In this document: positions 61,177-64,000 of the stretch, one piece after another
How the letters are laid out: the number at the start of each line of letters is the position of its first letter
Position numbering within the stretch: the first letter of the stretch is position 1
DNA from: Conus ventricosus
Lineage: Eukaryota; Mollusca; Gastropoda; Neogastropoda; Conidae
Assembly (NCBI GenBank): GCA_018398815.1
Contig: CM031601.1
Coordinates: forward strand, 35,765,241 to 35,829,240
Length of the DNA: 64,000 nucleotides
Direction of reading: 5' to 3'
The notes under the pieces: generated by a model
What the model saw: the letters and a program-made list of their open reading frames with translations, nothing else
Told to the model about the DNA's origin: nothing
Database searches by the model: none
Position numbers and translations under genes: made by a program

Positions 61177-62610
61177 ACATAATATCATCTGTCAATCTCC
61201 CTCCACTTCTCACTCTATATTTTACACAATTATACATACTTACTGTACATCTAAATAAATTACCATGAATACCATTTTCAATAGAACAGGCCATAAAATG
61301 AGTCTGGTAACAGAATCAAATGTTTTTTTTCAAAATCAATGAAAGCAACATATAATTTGCAATTGAAAGAACTGTTTATAAATAAAAGCCATCAGAGTAG
61401 ACATATGGACAACAGTAGAATAATTACGTTTGAATCCAGCTTGGTCTTCTCTTTTAAGATTATTTTCTTCTACCCGTTCCTGTAACCTACAGATAATGAT
61501 ATTGTTATACAAGTTACTAGAAGTATCACAAAGGGAAATGCCTCAATAATTATTGGGATCGTTTACATTTCCTTTCTTATAGAGGGGTATAATAATGAAT
61601 TCCGCCCAATTCTCAGGATAAATTCCTTTATCAATAGAGTTGAAAAACGTCACCAGGAAATTCTAGATGGGGTCAGATTTACAACCATATTTCAATAGCT
61701 CTCCAGTGATACCATCCGTCCAGCAGCTTTACAATGTTTAATTTTCCTAATGGCATACAAAACAACTTCTTCTTTAGAGATTGGGCGATTTATATCATCC
61801 ATTTCCATTTCTTCAATATGTACCACATTATCAATGCTTGTAACGTTTGTCAAAGGTGTTTTGAAATGTTCGAACCAAATGTCCATTCTGACGCTATTTG
61901 GAGGCTGATTTTGTTTTAAGGAAATCCTTTCCACTGTGTCCCCAAACTGTTCTAGACTATTTACAAACGATAGTAAATCTGCCATTAGGGATTCGTTGAA
62001 CCGTTTCCTCTTTCTCTTTGTAAATGCTTATATTCTTATCTTGCCTTGCATTATTTAAGACGATCTTCAGCATCAGCGAACGCCGAAATTCATTCAGCAC
62101 GTGATTTACATGCCCCACATCTGTATCAAACCAGTCTTTGGGTTTATCATTTTCCGTATGCCTTATTTGTTCTTTCATGCATTCCGCAGCTTCCTTTAAA
62201 CACATGTTAAAGTAACCCAGTGCATCGTTAACATCAAGATCAATTAAGCTGATTGCACGTGCCATTTTTTTCATGGAAATACTTTGATATCATTATCATC
62301 ACAGAATACATCAATAGAATCATCATTCCATACATTTTTTTTCTTAAATAAAATTATTGACTAGTTGCAAAGTGAGGCGACTATTTCATTGACATTTGAT
62401 CTAGTATTTGGGTGATTGTCTTCATGACTGACATGAAATTCTACAGGCATATGGTCTGATTCAATACGTTCACACACGTTCAGCTCACACGAATCACTTA
62501 AACACGCAAATAATTCACAGGACATAATACGGTAATCACACAGCAACCACACTCTGACACGTATTCTTTATAATGGACCATAATTATAAGGGAAAAAACC
62601 GCACAGCAAA

Positions 62611-62675
<65 letters not shown>

Positions 62676-62715
62676 TGAGTGTACATAACAGAGAGAGAGA
62701 GAGAGGGGGGGGGGG
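62611..62715. repeat. (GT)n, (GA)n and poly-G
   Basis: (GT)n 62,611-62,671, (GA)n 62,692-62,705, G run 62,705-62,715. To the right, 62,720-62,930 holds an 84-codon open frame of unknown nature that I do not call a gene. Confidence 0.9.
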
Positions 62716-62994
62716 ACCGAAACAGACTAGACACACGGTCATTAATCCAACATCTATATCTACAGCGGCAATACCTAGTAATTCTGAACAAGCTGAGCCA
62801 TTCAGCAGTCACGGAAGGTCTACGATCGATGTCGGGAAACTGGCTACTCCCTTTTGTTCGTCAGCCGACAGTGAGGGAGCAGACAGGACACAAACAGTTA
62901 TAGCACCTGTGGCAGCCATTGAATACTGACATGAACCTAGAGACCTGTCATCCGGCCAACTATAATGGAAACGCTTCTCTTCTTTCTTTGCTCA

Positions 62995-63324
62995 ACCTAC
63001 AGTAATCACACACCACAACACACACACACACACACAACCACACACACCCACACACACACACACACACTCCTTCCTTACTCTAACTCCCCCTCACCTCTCT
63101 CTCCGCCATTCCCCGACCTGGTAAACACACACCCTCCCAGACCTCCTCCCCCCCCCCCCCCCCCCCCCCCCCCCGCCCACACAAACACATACATTGGAAC
63201 TTCCACTATTCGTTCTGCAGCACCAGTACTAACACCCCACCGATCCGTCCTTACTCCAACCCCAACTCAACCCCCCTAACATCCACTCCCCCCCCCTCCC
63301 CCCCCCCCCCCCCCCCCCCCCCAA
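62995..63324. repeat. (CA)n and two poly-C tracts
   Basis: CA-rich 63,008-63,066; C runs at 63,147-63,174 and about 63,284-63,322. Assembly length of such tracts is unreliable. Confidence 0.9.
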
Positions 63325-63485
63325 ACTGTTCCGAACGCTTCAACGTGGTTCGGGACAACGGAGATAATCCTGAGCTCAACGTGATTCTGGACAAGGTAGA
63401 TAATCCTGATCTGCAATTTCGCAACCCCTCTGTGGAATGGAGCGCTGAGGTGCCGGCATACCCCACAGACATATTCACGTTTTAA
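63325..63485 (+). CDS. Possible exon-like open frame with internal duplication
   Basis: The plus strand reads SERFNVVRDNGDNPELNVIL, then DNPDLQFRNPSVEWSAEVPA, and stops at 63,483. A 36-bp segment is duplicated (tcaacgtg.ttc.ggacaa..agataatcctga twice), keeping the frame. It has no start codon or acceptor (poly-C lies upstream). Not recognised; it could be chance. Confidence 0.25.
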
Positions 63486-63656
63486 AGTGGATGGCCTACC
63501 CCCCAATTAACAACGTCTCTCTGCTGGCGTGGTGGCCACCTAACCCATTGTCAACCTGTTCTTTCACAGTCAGCCAGCAGAGGCCAGGATCAAATTAGCT
63601 GTCTGCCCGTAATGCCTGCCGATGATACAGAGAGGATTTACTGTGTGCTGATGATA

Positions 63657-63698
<42 letters not shown>

Positions 63699-64000
63699 TG
63701 TGTGTACTGGCGAAGTATTATGTTTCTCAGCAAAGGTTTCATTACCAGATACCTTCATCCCATGTGCTATTTTGGACAAGTTCTAAAGCTGGCTTCAGTG
63801 CTGCACGTTTTGTTGCTGTTAAATTTGTTCAGTTTTATTTCGTGTGTTGAATCTGTTCCTGTTTTTTTTCCCCTTTGTTTTGTTTCTCGTTTTCTTTACG
63901 ATCCATAGTATTTAGATGAAGTCGTTGAATTTAGTGCTTGGTTTATTGCTGTTCACCGTATATAAGATTTTTTTTTAAAAAACGCACAAATACGTCAGAG
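63486..64000. other. Unassigned DNA with (GT)n
   Basis: (GT)n at 63,658-63,704. Otherwise nothing recognised to the end of the window. Confidence 0.6.

Larger units (their letters stand above)
59106..62560 (-). mobile_element. LINE X copy 2, with two nested insertions
   Basis: Minus-strand order: endonuclease end (ESDHMPVEFHVS, 62,462-62,427), linker (DVNDALGYFNMCLKEAAECM and DWFDTD, 62,260-62,080), RT fingers (ISKEEVVLYAIRKIKHCKAA, 61,790-61,720), palm with LLADDVVLLSE (60,765-60,733), thumb (SQIQPIVQYAAEIRGLD, 60,440-60,380) and C-terminal Cys tail (59,489-59,106: CPVR then HFVLQC). It has many stops. The catalytic ADD pair is retained. Confidence 0.8.

Overview
This is eukaryotic, intron-rich, repeat-dominated DNA, most likely from a marine mollusc (probably a gastropod). 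That assignment is inferred from the mix of non-LTR retrotransposons, tRNA-type SINE, Polinton element and very long microsatellites; no rRNA, tRNA or mitochondrial marker fixes it. No complete host gene lies in the window. The only host coding sequence I can support is two minus-strand exons (41,946-42,180 and 3,362-3,558). Their splice sites and codon phases join exactly. The downstream exon reads like the start of the leucine-rich repeat domain of an LRRC74-type protein. Nearly everything between them would then be one 38.4-kb intron filled with mobile DNA.

Layout: 1-2.94 kb is a 47-bp minisatellite that switches strand. 2.95-3.34 kb is an inverted repeat. 3.36-3.56 kb is the downstream exon. 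3.74-4.78 kb holds two tandem 662-664-bp repeats, each with a hammerhead ribozyme on the minus strand. 5.15-10.6 kb is a decayed I-type LINE (minus) with a nested SINE-like element, a nested LINE 3' end and a 100-N assembly gap. 11.4-19.0 kb is a decayed CR1-type LINE (plus) with a GDS esterase-like ORF1. 19.5-21.6 kb is another minus-strand LINE fragment. 22.3-36.1 kb is a Polinton/Maverick-type element with ~185-bp terminal inverted repeats, a retroviral-like integrase and a protein-primed family B DNA polymerase. Most of it is written in badly error-laden sequence, and the error zone runs past the element to about 37.2 kb. 36.9-39.8 kb is a LINE ORF1 plus endonuclease fragment (plus). 39.9-41.7 kb is an inverted-repeat complex with two more hammerhead ribozymes. 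41.9-42.2 kb is the upstream exon, followed by a 29-32-bp minisatellite and trinucleotide mosaics. 46.3-46.7 kb is a LINE remnant. 47.9-56.15 kb is an 8.3-kb array of a 24-bp minisatellite split by a LINE 3' end. 57.2-58.6 kb is a second copy of the I-type LINE. 59.1-62.6 kb is a minus-strand LINE carrying a nested LINE 3' end and a SINE-like insertion with a 14-bp target duplication. 62.6-64 kb is low-complexity DNA.

The most interesting signals are the four hammerhead ribozymes. All lie on the minus strand, the same strand as the predicted host gene, and within its giant intron near both ends. The second is the Polinton, which can be recognised only by reading through frameshifts. The transposon genes are nearly all broken, and I give no repaired protein sequences.
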